The position numbers and the translations under genes were made by a program. Under the pieces are notes generated by a model. It worked only from the letters and a program-made list of their open reading frames with translations, had not been told where the DNA came from and ran no database searches. Source: Deltaproteobacteria bacterium (GTDB taxonomy: Bacteria > Myxococcota_A > Polyangia > Nannocystales > Nannocystaceae). From it: DNA of 64,000 bases. The stretch spans positions 1 to 64,000 of the forward strand of contig RFGU01000026.1 of the NCBI GenBank assembly GCA_003696955.1, in the 5' to 3' direction. Below, piece by piece: positions 46,309-54,921 of the stretch (positions are counted from its first letter, which is position 1; each line of letters starts with the position of its first letter).

Positions 46309-47184
46309 ATGACCAGCTCCGATTCGTCGCCCACCTACGGCACCGCTGCAACCGAGGTCGCCTCGACGCGGCCCGTCACCATACCGAGCCTTCACGCCCT
46401 CTACCGAGCGAACACCCCCATCGTGATGGTCACGGCGTACGATGCCACGTTCGCCCGTATGTTGGACGATGCGGGGGTGGACATCCTGCTGGTGGGCGAC
46501 TCCCTCGGTATGGTGGTGCAAGGGCGTGACGACACCCTCGAGGTGACGGTGGACGACATGATCTACCACGCCCGCTGCGTCGCCCGCGGGGCGCGACGCG
46601 CCCATCGCGTCGTGGACATGCCGTTCCTTTCCTACCAGGTCTCGCCCGAGGAGGCGGTACGCAACGCGGGGCGACTTCTGGCCGAGGGGCGCGCCCATGG
46701 GGTCAAGCTCGAAGGCGGTCGCGCCGTCGCTGCGACCATCCGGCGTATCGTGGACGCCGGCATCCCGGTCATGGGGCACGTAGGTCTCACGCCCCAGAGC
46801 GTCCATGCCATGGGCGGCTTTCGCGTGCAGGGCAAGCGGCCGGAGGACGCCGAGCGCATCCTCGACGACGCCCGGGCGGTGGAGGCGGCGGGCGCCTATG
46901 CCCTGGTGCTCGAGGGGATCCCGGGACCGTTGGCCGAGCGCATCACCGAGGCCGTGTCGATCCCCACCATCGGGATCGGTGCCGGGGTCGGCTGCAGTGG
47001 CCAGGTGCTCGTCTGCTACGACCTCCTGGGGATGTTCAAGGCCCTCCAACCCAAGTTCGTTCGCCGTTACGACACGTGGTACGAGCGCGGCGTCGAGGCC
47101 GTGCGGGCCTTTTGCGACGACGTGCGCGCCCGGCGGTTTCCGGGCCCGGAACACACCTTCGGCCTGCCCAAGACGGGCGGGTAG
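46309..47184 (+). CDS. panB: 3-methyl-2-oxobutanoate hydroxymethyltransferase
   Basis: Adds a hydroxymethyl group from methylene-tetrahydrofolate to 2-oxoisovalerate, the first step to pantothenate and CoA. The protein has 291 residues; the catalytic core begins near residue 25 ([20 protein letters not shown]). The metal and substrate loops [31 protein letters not shown] and VLEGIP (catalytic Glu) are all present. ATG 46309 has AAAGGG about 6 nt upstream, and the extra 25 N-terminal residues are low-complexity. No other pan genes are adjacent. Confidence 0.95.
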   Translation: MTSSDSSPTYGTAATEVASTRPVTIPSLHALYRANTPIVMVTAYDATFARMLDDAGVDILLVGDSLGMVVQGRDDTLEVTVDDMIYHARCVARGARRAHRVVDMPFLSYQVSPEEAVRNAGRLLAEGRAHGVKLEGGRAVAATIRRIVDAGIPVMGHVGLTPQSVHAMGGFRVQGKRPEDAERILDDARAVEAAGAYALVLEGIPGPLAERITEAVSIPTIGIGAGVGCSGQVLVCYDLLGMFKALQPKFVRRYDTWYERGVEAVRAFCDDVRARRFPGPEHTFGLPKTGG

Positions 47185-47234
47185 GGCGCTCGGTCTGTCG
47201 TTTCGGGGCGTCGCGGTGTAGAGTCTTCGGTGTC

Positions 47235-47951
47235 GTGTCCGACCCCATCGACACCTGGGTTCTGATCGCGGCCGGGCTCATCGCCCACGCCGACGAGCGG
47301 ATCGAGGTCGAGGAGTGGGACATCGTGGTCGATCTCCTCGACGACCGGGAGCGGCCGGATCTGGAGGCGTGGCTGGAGATCCTCGCCGATCCCGAGCGCG
47401 TGTCGGCGAAGTTCGAGGCGCTGGAACCTCCGTCGGATCGGGAGGCAGCCGAGGCCATCGCCTACCGAGCCTGGCAGATCGCCCTGGCCGATGGCGAAGC
47501 CTCGGAGATCGAGGCCTCGGTCCACGCACGGATCACCGATCGCCTGGGCATCGCGGCGGCCGACGCCGAACGGCTGCGGGCCGAGTGGTCGGCCTTGGCG
47601 GCGCGCCGGGGCGAGGTCGCGGTGGGGCTCGCCGCCCATCTCGCCCACATCGATGGTGCGCTCGATCCCGCCGAGGCGGCGAAGTTCGCCGAGATCCTCG
47701 AACGCGTTCCGGTGTCCGTCGCTCGCCGTCTCGAACTCGGGGAGCGGCTCCACGCGCCACCGTCCCTCGAAACGCTGGCCGAGAGCGCGGCGGAGCTTCC
47801 TCGCGACGAGCGCCTCGAGATCCTGCGTACGGTCGCGCCGATGGTGCGAGCCAGTGCCCGGGGCGACGCCGAGATGGCAGCCCTGCATGCCTTCGCCCGC
47901 CTCGTCGACCTCGACGACGCCGAGGTGGACCGCATCGTCGCAAGCCGCTGA
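47235..47951 (+). CDS. TerB-like helical protein
   Basis: A soluble all-helical protein of 238 residues. It holds TerB-like units, each with an acidic metal-binding pattern: LIAHADERIEVEEWDIV (about 13-29), ALADGEASEIEASVHARITDRLGI (about 85-108) and HLAHIDGALDPAEAAKFAEIL near 138-158. TerB domains occur in tellurite and stress-response proteins and bind metal; a precise role is not known. Start: GTG 47235, with TAGAGT (47219-47224) ending 10 nt upstream and no Shine-Dalgarno. It follows panB by 50 bases but seems to have its own promoter. Confidence 0.75.
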   Translation: MSDPIDTWVLIAAGLIAHADERIEVEEWDIVVDLLDDRERPDLEAWLEILADPERVSAKFEALEPPSDREAAEAIAYRAWQIALADGEASEIEASVHARITDRLGIAAADAERLRAEWSALAARRGEVAVGLAAHLAHIDGALDPAEAAKFAEILERVPVSVARRLELGERLHAPPSLETLAESAAELPRDERLEILRTVAPMVRASARGDAEMAALHAFARLVDLDDAEVDRIVASR

Positions 47952-47979
47952 CGGGGCCGTGGGGCGACGGTTGCAGCCG

Positions 47980-49641
47980 TCAATTGGCCGCGACCCAATG
48001 GGCGACCGCCCGCAGCAAGGCTGCCACCTGCTCGGGTTCGAACCGCGCGAGGTCGGTACCGAAGTCGACGTGGGCGCCCGCCTCGGACCATGCGATCCGG
48101 GCCGTGGGAAAGGCGAGCAGGGCGTCGAGGACCGCCTCGTCCACCGCCTCGAGGGCGTTGCGGCCGCCTCGAATTCGATGGGTTCGCGACACGGGATGGA
48201 GTGGCCGCATGCCCGTGGCGTCGTCGCCCGCGGGCTCGAGGACGATGCGGGGGCGAGTCGAAGGCCCTGCGCCGAAGCTGGCCTCGCAACGCAGCCGCCC
48301 TCGGGCCAGCCGCCCCCGCACGCGGACATCCACGCCGCACACGACCGCGTCGAGGGCGTAGGTCCGCCCGGTGCGGGTGCCGACCACGACCGCGGGATCG
48401 GTGTTCAGCATCCTCGCAAGGCCCGCGAAGACCTCGCTGGTTGGAAGCGGCGGCGGCTCCGGGACCGCGACCGGCTGGTCGGGCAGCGCCCAGGCCACGA
48501 ACGCGAGCCAACCGGCGCCCGCCATCAGGACCGTCTGGGGCGAAGTGAGGCCGACGCCGGCCAGGAACGCCACGGCCAAGGCGAGTCCCACGGCGCGTCG
48601 CTCGGCCGAGACGAGGGCCGCATAGACGGTGGCGATGGTGCAGAAGAGGCCGAGGGCCATGGCCAGCCGCACACCCTCGGGGACGTAGGGCGGATAGGGA
48701 GGGGAGAATCCCAGGAAGGAGCGGGCGAGTGCATCGAAGCTCCCGTCGACCTCGCCGAAGAAGCGGGTGTACGTCACGTACACCGCCGCCACGGCCAGAC
48801 CGCTCGCCACCTGCACGAGCAGATGCAGACCGATGGACAGCCGAGGCCGTAGCGTGGCGTAGGCGACGATCCCCGCCGCCACCATGGCGGCCGCGACGGC
48901 GATCCGTGACGTTCCCGCGAGGGGCTCGCCCACCAAACCTTCGCTGCCGCCGGTGGCGACCCGCACCCCGAGGGGGGCGAGCAACACCAGCGCGGCAAGG
49001 GCCCGGCCGATGCGTCGAGACGCCACCGTCCGGGCCAACGACGCCGCGCCGATGGCGACGAGGAAGGCGACGACGGCCCCACGTTGCAGCGGCGCCGAGG
49101 CCTCGGTCGCGGACGTGTGGGCGACGACGTGGGCGGCAAGTCCCGTCACGGCCCCGCCGAGGGCGGCCACCGTAGCCAGGCGCCCGGTCCACCGGGCAAG
49201 GGGCGGGCGTGGCGGCGCAAGATCGAAGGCCACGCCGATGGAAGCCAACGTGGCGGCGACGGCCGCCCAATGGTGGGCGAGCAGTTCGGCATGGTAGGAA
49301 AGCCCCGGTCCGGTCATGTGGCGGGCGGCGGGCGCGAGGATCCCCGCTTCGAGCGCGAGGATCACGATCGCCGTGACGAGGGGCCGCCGCCGCAGGAAGA
49401 GGACGGCGGCGGCAAGCCCGGCGAGGAGTGCTCCGGTCGCTGCGAGATAGGGCCAGGCCGGCTCCGCCGCCGCTGCGGCGACCACCTCGGGCCGCGCAAG
49501 GCCCAGATCCACGGTGGCCGCAAGCTGGATGGCGCCTGCGAAGGCCGTCCAGAGGAGCGCATGCAGCGCCATCTGCGCGCGTGGCGGCACGGCGAACCGG
49601 GTTCTAGCACGGCTCGTGCCCCAATTTTTGGCCAGACTCAC
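47980..49641 (-). CDS. Large multi-helix membrane protein of unknown function
   Basis: A protein of 553 residues with about ten to twelve hydrophobic helices over residues 25-415, then a soluble C-terminal domain of about 140 residues (ARMLNTDPAVVVGTRTGRTY to the end) that is strand-rich and ends in a helix with Trp. I do not recognise the family. GTG 49641 has AGGA 7 nt upstream and is my choice; ATG 49572 is an alternative that removes 23 polar residues. With GTG 49641 only 22 bases separate it from the divergent amidase gene. Confidence 0.72.
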   Translation of the reverse strand: MSLAKNWGTSRARTRFAVPPRAQMALHALLWTAFAGAIQLAATVDLGLARPEVVAAAAAEPAWPYLAATGALLAGLAAAVLFLRRRPLVTAIVILALEAGILAPAARHMTGPGLSYHAELLAHHWAAVAATLASIGVAFDLAPPRPPLARWTGRLATVAALGGAVTGLAAHVVAHTSATEASAPLQRGAVVAFLVAIGAASLARTVASRRIGRALAALVLLAPLGVRVATGGSEGLVGEPLAGTSRIAVAAAMVAAGIVAYATLRPRLSIGLHLLVQVASGLAVAAVYVTYTRFFGEVDGSFDALARSFLGFSPPYPPYVPEGVRLAMALGLFCTIATVYAALVSAERRAVGLALAVAFLAGVGLTSPQTVLMAGAGWLAFVAWALPDQPVAVPEPPPLPTSEVFAGLARMLNTDPAVVVGTRTGRTYALDAVVCGVDVRVRGRLARGRLRCEASFGAGPSTRPRIVLEPAGDDATGMRPLHPVSRTHRIRGGRNALEAVDEAVLDALLAFPTARIAWSEAGAHVDFGTDLARFEPEQVAALLRAVAHWVAAN

Positions 49642-49648
49642 ACTTTAT

Positions 49649-49660
49649 CCTACATGTAGG
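49649..49660. promoter_or_regulatory. 12-bp perfect palindrome CCTACATGTAGG between divergent starts
   Basis: CCTACATGTAGG is a perfect palindrome in the centre of a 22-bp gap between divergent start codons (GTG 49641 minus, ATG 49664 plus). Each arm supplies an AGG upstream of one start. It may be a shared operator or simply a shared ribosome-site arrangement. The sequence is A/T-rich compared with its surroundings. Confidence 0.45.
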
Positions 49661-49663
49661 TGC

Positions 49664-50479
49664 ATGTCGTTCGCCATCCTCCGTCCGTGGCTGCTCCTCG
49701 TCGGGTTCGTGACCGCCTTCTTCGCGGCCGACCCCGCGAAGGCGGCTCCCCGTCCCGCGACGCCCACCGAGTTCGTGGTCGTGGTGGACCCGGGACACGG
49801 CGGGGAGAACGACGGGTGCGAAAGTCCCGACGGCACCGTGCGCGAAAAGGATGTGACCCTCGCCATGGCCCGTCAGCTTCGCGCCGAACTCGCGGACCTG
49901 TTGCCCCACGCGACCGTGGTCCTCACCCGGGAGGACGACGTGACCATGACCCTCGCCGAACGTGCCGCGTTCGCCAATCGCGTCGGCGCCGACCTCTTCG
50001 TGAGCCTGCATGCCAACGCCTCACCGGGCCACGGGCAGACCGGGTACGAGACGTACGTCCTCGACGTGCGCGCCAGCACCCTCGAGGCGGCCCGCACGGC
50101 CCGGCGGGAGAACGACGGGGCCCTGCCGGCCCCGGGGGCGGACGATCCGGCGGCGGTCGCCCTGCGCCAGCTCGCCTCCTCGGCCCATCGCAGGGCGGCG
50201 GCGATGTTGGCGGCCCTCGTCCAGCGCGCCCAGGGCCGGCGTTTCCCCGGGCGGGTCGACCGCGGCGTGCGCCAGGCCCCCTTCGACGTGCTCATGGGGG
50301 TACGGGCGCCCGCGGTGTTGTTCGAGGCCGGCTTCCTCGATCACCCGGACGAATCCCGCGTGCTGATCGATCCACGACGACGCGCCCAGGTGGTCCGGGG
50401 GCTCGCCGAGGCCATCGCCACCTACTTCCAGCAGGTGCACGTGCGTGCCGGTATGGGCACCGGTACCGACGGTCGGTGA
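49664..50479 (+). CDS. N-acetylmuramoyl-L-alanine amidase (AmiC type)
   Basis: A periplasmic zinc enzyme of 271 residues that cuts the peptide from peptidoglycan glycan strands. A signal peptide (WLLLVGFVTAFFAADPAKA) is followed directly by the Amidase_3 fold: VVDPGHGGENDG (first zinc His), the Glu in VREKDVTLAMA, LFVSLHANASP (second His) and VLFEAGFLDHPDESRVL (catalytic Glu). There is no AMIN targeting domain or SPOR domain, so it is the short form. The region QAPFDVLMGVRAPAVLFE fits the family. It probably acts in cell separation or spore/fruiting development; regulators are not in the window. Confidence 0.93.
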   Translation: MSFAILRPWLLLVGFVTAFFAADPAKAAPRPATPTEFVVVVDPGHGGENDGCESPDGTVREKDVTLAMARQLRAELADLLPHATVVLTREDDVTMTLAERAAFANRVGADLFVSLHANASPGHGQTGYETYVLDVRASTLEAARTARRENDGALPAPGADDPAAVALRQLASSAHRRAAAMLAALVQRAQGRRFPGRVDRGVRQAPFDVLMGVRAPAVLFEAGFLDHPDESRVLIDPRRRAQVVRGLAEAIATYFQQVHVRAGMGTGTDGR

Positions 50480-50486
50480 CGAGGAA

Positions 50487-50509
50487 GGCCGGCGGGAGGC
50501 GAGCCGGCC
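50487..50509. terminator. Terminator-like hairpin between converging genes
   Basis: GGCCGGC (50487-50493) pairs with GCCGGCC (50503-50509) over a 9-nt loop, in the 57-base gap between the amidase and the enoyl-CoA hydratase genes, which converge. No T-run is present. Confidence 0.45.
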
Positions 50510-50536
50510 CTGCGCCGCCAACGCCTTTCGCCGCCG

Positions 50537-51328
50537 CTACTTTCCGGCGAAGCGTGGCGGACGCTTCTCGAGGTAGGCGGCCAGGCCCTCGCGGGCGTCC
50601 TCGCCTTCGAAGAGGCGTTGCTGGAGTTCACGCTCGAGGGCGAGACCGTCGTAGAGATCGATCTCGCCGCCCGTGACGCATGCCCGCTTGATGAAACCGA
50701 CGGCCCGCGAGGGGGCTGCGGGCGGGACGAGGGCCCGGACGTACGCGGTGACGGCCTCGTCGAAGGCCGCCGAGTCCGGGGCGTCGATGACCTCGTTGAC
50801 GAGACCGAGTTCCAAGGCGCGGTCGTAGTCGAACGTCTCCCCCTTGACCATCAATTCGATGGCGCGGGCGCGGCCGACGGCCCGCACGAGCCGCTGGGTG
50901 CCGCCGGTGCCGGGCAGGACCCCGAGCCGCACCTCGGGCAGGCCGCACTTGCCCGATCCCCGCCGCGCCAGCCGGATGTCGCAGGCCAGCGCCACCTCGA
51001 GGCCGCCGCCCACACAATGCCCCTCGAGGGCGGCGACGACGATCTTGGGGGTCTGTTCCAGCCGCAGCAGGGTCTCGTTGGCGTGCAGGCAGAAGTAGTA
51101 CTTGAACGTCGGATCGGACTTCTCGAGCATGCCGATGTCCGCGCCGGCGCAGAAGAACTTCTCGCCGGCGCTGCGCACGACGATGGCGTGGACGTCGGCA
51201 TCGAAGCGCGCCTTCAAGATGGCGTCGTCGAAGGCGCGCATCAGTTCGTAGGAGTAGCAGTTCGCCGGAGGGGCATCGAGGGTGATCCGGGCGATGCCGT
51301 CGCGGGCTTCGTACTCGACGTGGACCAT
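50537..51328 (-). CDS. Enoyl-CoA hydratase/isomerase family protein
   Basis: A crotonase-fold enzyme of 263 residues. The oxyanion-hole segments FFCAGADIGML and EGHCVGGGLEVAL are present, and both catalytic glutamates of true hydratases are kept (in GGGLE and LPEVRLG), followed by LPGTGGTQRLVRAVG. It probably hydrates a 2-enoyl-CoA, though related hydrolases and isomerases cannot be excluded. ATG 51328 is preferred; a GTG at 51343 lies just before the TATGCT hexamer. It is divergent from the thioesterase, only 22 bases away, so the two may be regulated together. Confidence 0.92.
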   Translation of the reverse strand: MVHVEYEARDGIARITLDAPPANCYSYELMRAFDDAILKARFDADVHAIVVRSAGEKFFCAGADIGMLEKSDPTFKYYFCLHANETLLRLEQTPKIVVAALEGHCVGGGLEVALACDIRLARRGSGKCGLPEVRLGVLPGTGGTQRLVRAVGRARAIELMVKGETFDYDRALELGLVNEVIDAPDSAAFDEAVTAYVRALVPPAAPSRAVGFIKRACVTGGEIDLYDGLALERELQQRLFEGEDAREGLAAYLEKRPPRFAGK

Positions 51329-51334
51329 GGGCGG

Positions 51335-51344
51335 AGCATACACT
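51335..51344. promoter_or_regulatory. Overlapping divergent -10-like elements (TATGCT minus, TACACT plus)
   Basis: In the 22-bp gap between the enoyl-CoA hydratase and thioesterase starts, TATGCT reads leftward (51340-51335, 6 nt before ATG 51328) and TACACT reads rightward (51339-51344, 6 nt before GTG 51351). The two hexamers share two bases. If both work, the messages start almost at the start codons and the two polymerases compete for one site. Confidence 0.42.
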
Positions 51345-51350
51345 CGCGCC

Positions 51351-51818
51351 GTGGCGACTCAAGACGAGCAGGGCGGACGGCACCGGCTCGACGTGGCCGT
51401 CCGCTGGGGGCACTGCGATCCCGCGGGCATCGTCTACTACCCGGTCTACTACGACTTCTTCCACCAGGCGATGGAGACGTGGTTCGACCGCGTGCTGGGT
51501 GTGCCGTATCGGAGCGTCATCGAAACGCGCCGGATTGGATTTCCGTCCGTGCACACGGAAGCGGACTACCACGCTCCGAGTACCTACGGGGATCGGCTGT
51601 GCGTGATGCTCGCGGTGTCCGCCATGGGCCGCACCTCCCTGACCTTCGCCCTCTCCATCGAGGGCCCCGACGGGGGCCTGCGGGTGTCGGGGCGAAAGAC
51701 CGTGGTCGCCATGGATCTCGATCCCGCGTCCCCCACGTTCCGCCGGGCCATCCCCATCCCGGACGACGTGCGCGGGCGGATCGAGGCCTTCGGCATCGCG
51801 CCGGCCGCCCCTGCCTGA
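51351..51818 (+). CDS. Hot-dog fold acyl-CoA thioesterase (4-hydroxybenzoyl-CoA/YbgC type)
   Basis: A protein of 155 residues. The hot-dog helix motif WGHCDPAGIVYYPVYYDFF with Asp23 is that of the 4-hydroxybenzoyl-CoA/YbgC thioesterases, where the Asp is catalytic. The later strands (PSVHTEADYHAPSTYGDRL and the RVSGRKTVVAMD segment) fit. Aromatic or short acyl-CoA substrates are possible; the sequence does not decide. Start: GTG 51351. It is divergent from enoyl-CoA hydratase and 39 bases before the fatty-acid transporter gene. Confidence 0.9.
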   Translation: MATQDEQGGRHRLDVAVRWGHCDPAGIVYYPVYYDFFHQAMETWFDRVLGVPYRSVIETRRIGFPSVHTEADYHAPSTYGDRLCVMLAVSAMGRTSLTFALSIEGPDGGLRVSGRKTVVAMDLDPASPTFRRAIPIPDDVRGRIEAFGIAPAAPA

Positions 51819-51857
51819 TCCCATGGCCGCTTTGCGGCTGGTAGGGTAGGGCACTCC

Positions 51858-53213
51858 ATGGGGCCCATCGCACGACTCGCGCTCGCCGCCCGTTACGGGT
51901 TCGGTCGCATCGTCCCGGAGCCGTTCGTGGTGGCCGTCGGCCTTGCGGCCCTGGTGGTGGGCGCCGCACTGCTCTTCGGCATGGCCCCTTCGGCGCTGCT
52001 CGATGCGTGGGCGACGACGGGACTTTGGCGTCTTTCCGTCTTCGCCATGCAGATGGCCCTGATGTTGCTGTTCGGCGGTGCGCTCGCCCGCGCTCCGGCG
52101 GTGGAGAAGGCCCTTTCGGCCCTCGTCGGGCTCGGTCGCGGCCCCCGCAGCCTCGTGGCCATCGTCGCGTTCGCCAGCGCCTGCCTCGGCGTGCTCAACT
52201 GGAGTCTCGGTCTCGTCGGCGGTGCGCTCTTGGCTCGGGCGGCGGGGATCCGGGCGCGGCGTGAGGGCATGCGCCTGCACTATCCCATCCTGTGCGCCGC
52301 CGGCTACGCGGGGCTTTCGGTGTGGCACGGCGGGCTTTCGGGCAGTGCGCCCCTCAAGGCGGCCTCCCTCGACGGCCAGCGCGAAGTGCTCGGGGCGGAG
52401 CTTGCATCCCGGGTGGGCGCGTTGCCCCTGGGCGAGACCCTGTTCGGACCCATGAACCTGGTGGTCACGGGTGGACTCGTCGTGTTGGCCCCCCTCGTCT
52501 TCGCGGCCATGGTGCCCGATCACGATCCGGACCCGCGGCCGTGTCCGGCGAGCTTCGTTGCGCCGGCGTCCGCCGAACGGGACGGCGAGACGGGCGGCCT
52601 CTTGCAACGCATCGAGGACGCGGCGGTCGTCTCCTGGGTGCTCGCGCTCCTGCTCGGGGCGGGGTTCGTCCACCGGATCGCGGCGGGGCGGTTCGACTTC
52701 GACACCGTGGTGCTCGGCCTGTGGACGGCGGCGGTGGTCGCCCATGGGACGCCCTCGCGATTCCTGCGGGCCTGCGAGGAGAGCGTCCACAGTTGTACCG
52801 GCGTACTCGTGCAGTTTCCCCTGTATGCCGGGATCATGGGGGTCATGGCGGCCTCCGGGCTGTCCGCGGCCTTGGCCACCGGGATCGCCGCCGTCGGTCC
52901 GGGCGGGTTCCTGCCCGCCGTGTTCGCCAGCGCCGCCCTCATCAACCTCTTCGTCCCGTCGGGCGGTGGGCAGTGGGCCGTGCAGGGACCCATCGTCCTC
53001 GAGGCCGCCGAGCGGCTCGGCGTCGAACCGGCCCATGCCCTGCTGGCGGTCGCGTACGGGGATCAGTGGACGAACATGCTGCAACCCTTCTGGGCGCTGC
53101 CGCTGCTGGCGATCACGGGGATCCGGGCGCGGCATCTTGTGGGGCTTTCGGCCGTGTGGATGTTGGTCGCCGGCATCTGGATCCTCTCGACCATGACGTG
53201 GATGGGGGCTTGA
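51858..53213 (+). CDS. Short-chain fatty acid transporter (AtoE family)
   Basis: A membrane protein of 451 residues with about eleven helices. The family blocks are clear: ACLGVLNWSLGLVGGALLAR, YAGLSVWHGGLSGSAPL, FVPSGGGQWAVQGP and AYGDQWTNMLQPFWALPLL. AtoE takes up acetoacetate or butyrate; with ScoAB encoded 20 kb away this fits short-chain acid use. Start: ATG 51858, with TAGGGT (51842-51847) ending 10 nt upstream. Its stop overlaps the potassium-channel start by one base (TGATG). Confidence 0.95.
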   Translation: MGPIARLALAARYGFGRIVPEPFVVAVGLAALVVGAALLFGMAPSALLDAWATTGLWRLSVFAMQMALMLLFGGALARAPAVEKALSALVGLGRGPRSLVAIVAFASACLGVLNWSLGLVGGALLARAAGIRARREGMRLHYPILCAAGYAGLSVWHGGLSGSAPLKAASLDGQREVLGAELASRVGALPLGETLFGPMNLVVTGGLVVLAPLVFAAMVPDHDPDPRPCPASFVAPASAERDGETGGLLQRIEDAAVVSWVLALLLGAGFVHRIAAGRFDFDTVVLGLWTAAVVAHGTPSRFLRACEESVHSCTGVLVQFPLYAGIMGVMAASGLSAALATGIAAVGPGGFLPAVFASAALINLFVPSGGGQWAVQGPIVLEAAERLGVEPAHALLAVAYGDQWTNMLQPFWALPLLAITGIRARHLVGLSAVWMLVAGIWILSTMTWMGA

Positions 53214-54862
53214 TGGAACGTCGCGTCCGCCGCCGCATCGCCGTCTTCGTCGCCGTCCTGCCGGTGGCGGTGCTGCTTTTCGCCCTCGTCTACATGGTGG
53301 GCATGGACCACCTCGAAGGACGCCCGCGGACGTTCGGGCAGGCCGTGGTGTGGGCCAGCGAGACGCTTACGTCCACCGGCTACGGGGGCGACAGCCGGTG
53401 GTCCCATCCGCTGATGATCGCCTACGTGGCGCTGGTGCAGTTCGTGGGGATCACGCTCCTGTTCGTGTCCTTTCCGCTCTACGTGATCCCGTACATCGAG
53501 GAGCGGTTCGAGGGCCGGCTGCCGCGTACCGTCCCCCGCAAGCTGCGGGACTACGTCCTCGTCTACCGCTGGGGGCCGGAGGTCGAGGGGCTCCACGCCG
53601 CGCTCGTGCGGGCCGACGTGCCGTGCGTGGTCTTCGAGGAGGACGAATCGACGGCCCGCCGCCTGGCCGATCGGGGGCTGACCGTCGTCTTCGGCGACGT
53701 GGAGGACGACGACGTACCCGACGAGGTCGTGCGTCGGGCCCGGGCCATGGTCTTGAACGGCAGCGACGCCGACAACGGCGCCTTCGTCTGGAGTGCCCGC
53801 AACGCAGGGTTCGACGGGGACATCCACGCCTTCATGGCCGAGCCGCGCCACCGCGGCCCCATGCTGCGGGCCGGCGCGACGAGCGTCTATACGCCCCAGC
53901 ACGTCCTCGCGGCGGCCCTCGCCGCCGCGGCGAGTGAACGGATCTCGCCGCGGATCTCCGGGGTGCGGCGCCTCGGGGGGGGCCTCGAGGTCCAGGAGCT
54001 TCGCATCGACGCCCAAAGTCCCCTGGCCGGGCGCAGCCTCTCCGACGCCCGGATCCGCGAGCGGACCGGCGCCACCGTCATCGCCCTGTGGCGCGAGGGG
54101 CGGTTCGACCCGTGTCCGCGGCCCGATGCCCGTCTTTCGCCCGGGACCATCATCCTGGTGCTCGGCACCCCCGACGCCATCGAGCGCCTGTCGGAGACGG
54201 CCCGCCCCCTTCGCCGAACGGGTCCCATCTTCGTACTCGGTCACGGCGAGGTGGGACGCAAGGTCGTCGAGTTGCTCGCGGACGCCGACGAGTCCGTCTG
54301 CGTGGTGGACCGAAGGCCGGACGCGGGCGCGGACGTGGTCGCCGACGCCCTCGACGCCGACGCCCTCGAACGCGCCGGGATCGCCGACGCCCGAGCCGTG
54401 GTCCTGTGCCTCGAAAGCGACGCCACGACGGCCTTCGCAGCCGCCATGGTCCGTGATCTCGCGCCCGATGCCGCCATCGTCGCCCGCGTGGACCGTCCCG
54501 CCAACGTGGTCCGGGTACACCGGGCCGGCGCCGACTTCGCGGTGTCCATCGGCCAGGTCGCCGGCGAGATCCTCGTGCAGCACCTGCTCGGCGACCAGGC
54601 GGCCGCCCACGAACAACGCGTGCGCATCGTCGAACGCCCCGGTCGTCCGCTCGCGGGAAGGACGCCGGCCGAGCTGCGCCTGCGCGAGACGTGCCGGACG
54701 AACCTGGTGGCGATTCGGCGGGCCGGTCGCGTGGTGACGGACGTCGATCCGAACGCCCCCATCGAGCCCGACGACGTTCTGGTCCTCGCGGCCACATCCG
54801 AAGGACTGCGGGCCTTCGATGCGCGCTACGGCTCGGACGCGGGGAGCGGGCGTCCGGCGTAG
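53213..54862 (+). CDS. Potassium channel with two RCK (TrkA) modules
   Basis: A protein of 549 residues. Two membrane helices (residues about 8-32 and 70-95) flank a pore loop with the selectivity filter TLTSTGYGGDS (near 52-62), the pattern of a single-pore potassium channel. The cytoplasmic part has two RCK/TrkA modules in tandem: DYVLVYRWGPEVEGLHAAL then QELRIDAQSPLAGRSL, and FVLGHGEVGRKVVELL then RIVERPGRPLAGRTP. The second module keeps the GHGEVGRKV nucleotide loop; the first has it replaced (YRWGPEVEG), so only one may bind NAD(H) or nucleotide. It is translationally coupled to the AtoE-type gene. Confidence 0.93.
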   Translation: MERRVRRRIAVFVAVLPVAVLLFALVYMVGMDHLEGRPRTFGQAVVWASETLTSTGYGGDSRWSHPLMIAYVALVQFVGITLLFVSFPLYVIPYIEERFEGRLPRTVPRKLRDYVLVYRWGPEVEGLHAALVRADVPCVVFEEDESTARRLADRGLTVVFGDVEDDDVPDEVVRRARAMVLNGSDADNGAFVWSARNAGFDGDIHAFMAEPRHRGPMLRAGATSVYTPQHVLAAALAAAASERISPRISGVRRLGGGLEVQELRIDAQSPLAGRSLSDARIRERTGATVIALWREGRFDPCPRPDARLSPGTIILVLGTPDAIERLSETARPLRRTGPIFVLGHGEVGRKVVELLADADESVCVVDRRPDAGADVVADALDADALERAGIADARAVVLCLESDATTAFAAAMVRDLAPDAAIVARVDRPANVVRVHRAGADFAVSIGQVAGEILVQHLLGDQAAAHEQRVRIVERPGRPLAGRTPAELRLRETCRTNLVAIRRAGRVVTDVDPNAPIEPDDVLVLAATSEGLRAFDARYGSDAGSGRPA

Positions 54863-54921
54863 GCGCCGACCGAGAACGGGGGCCCTTGCGGGGCGTGCCG
54901 ATCCTTGCGTAGCGTCGCACC

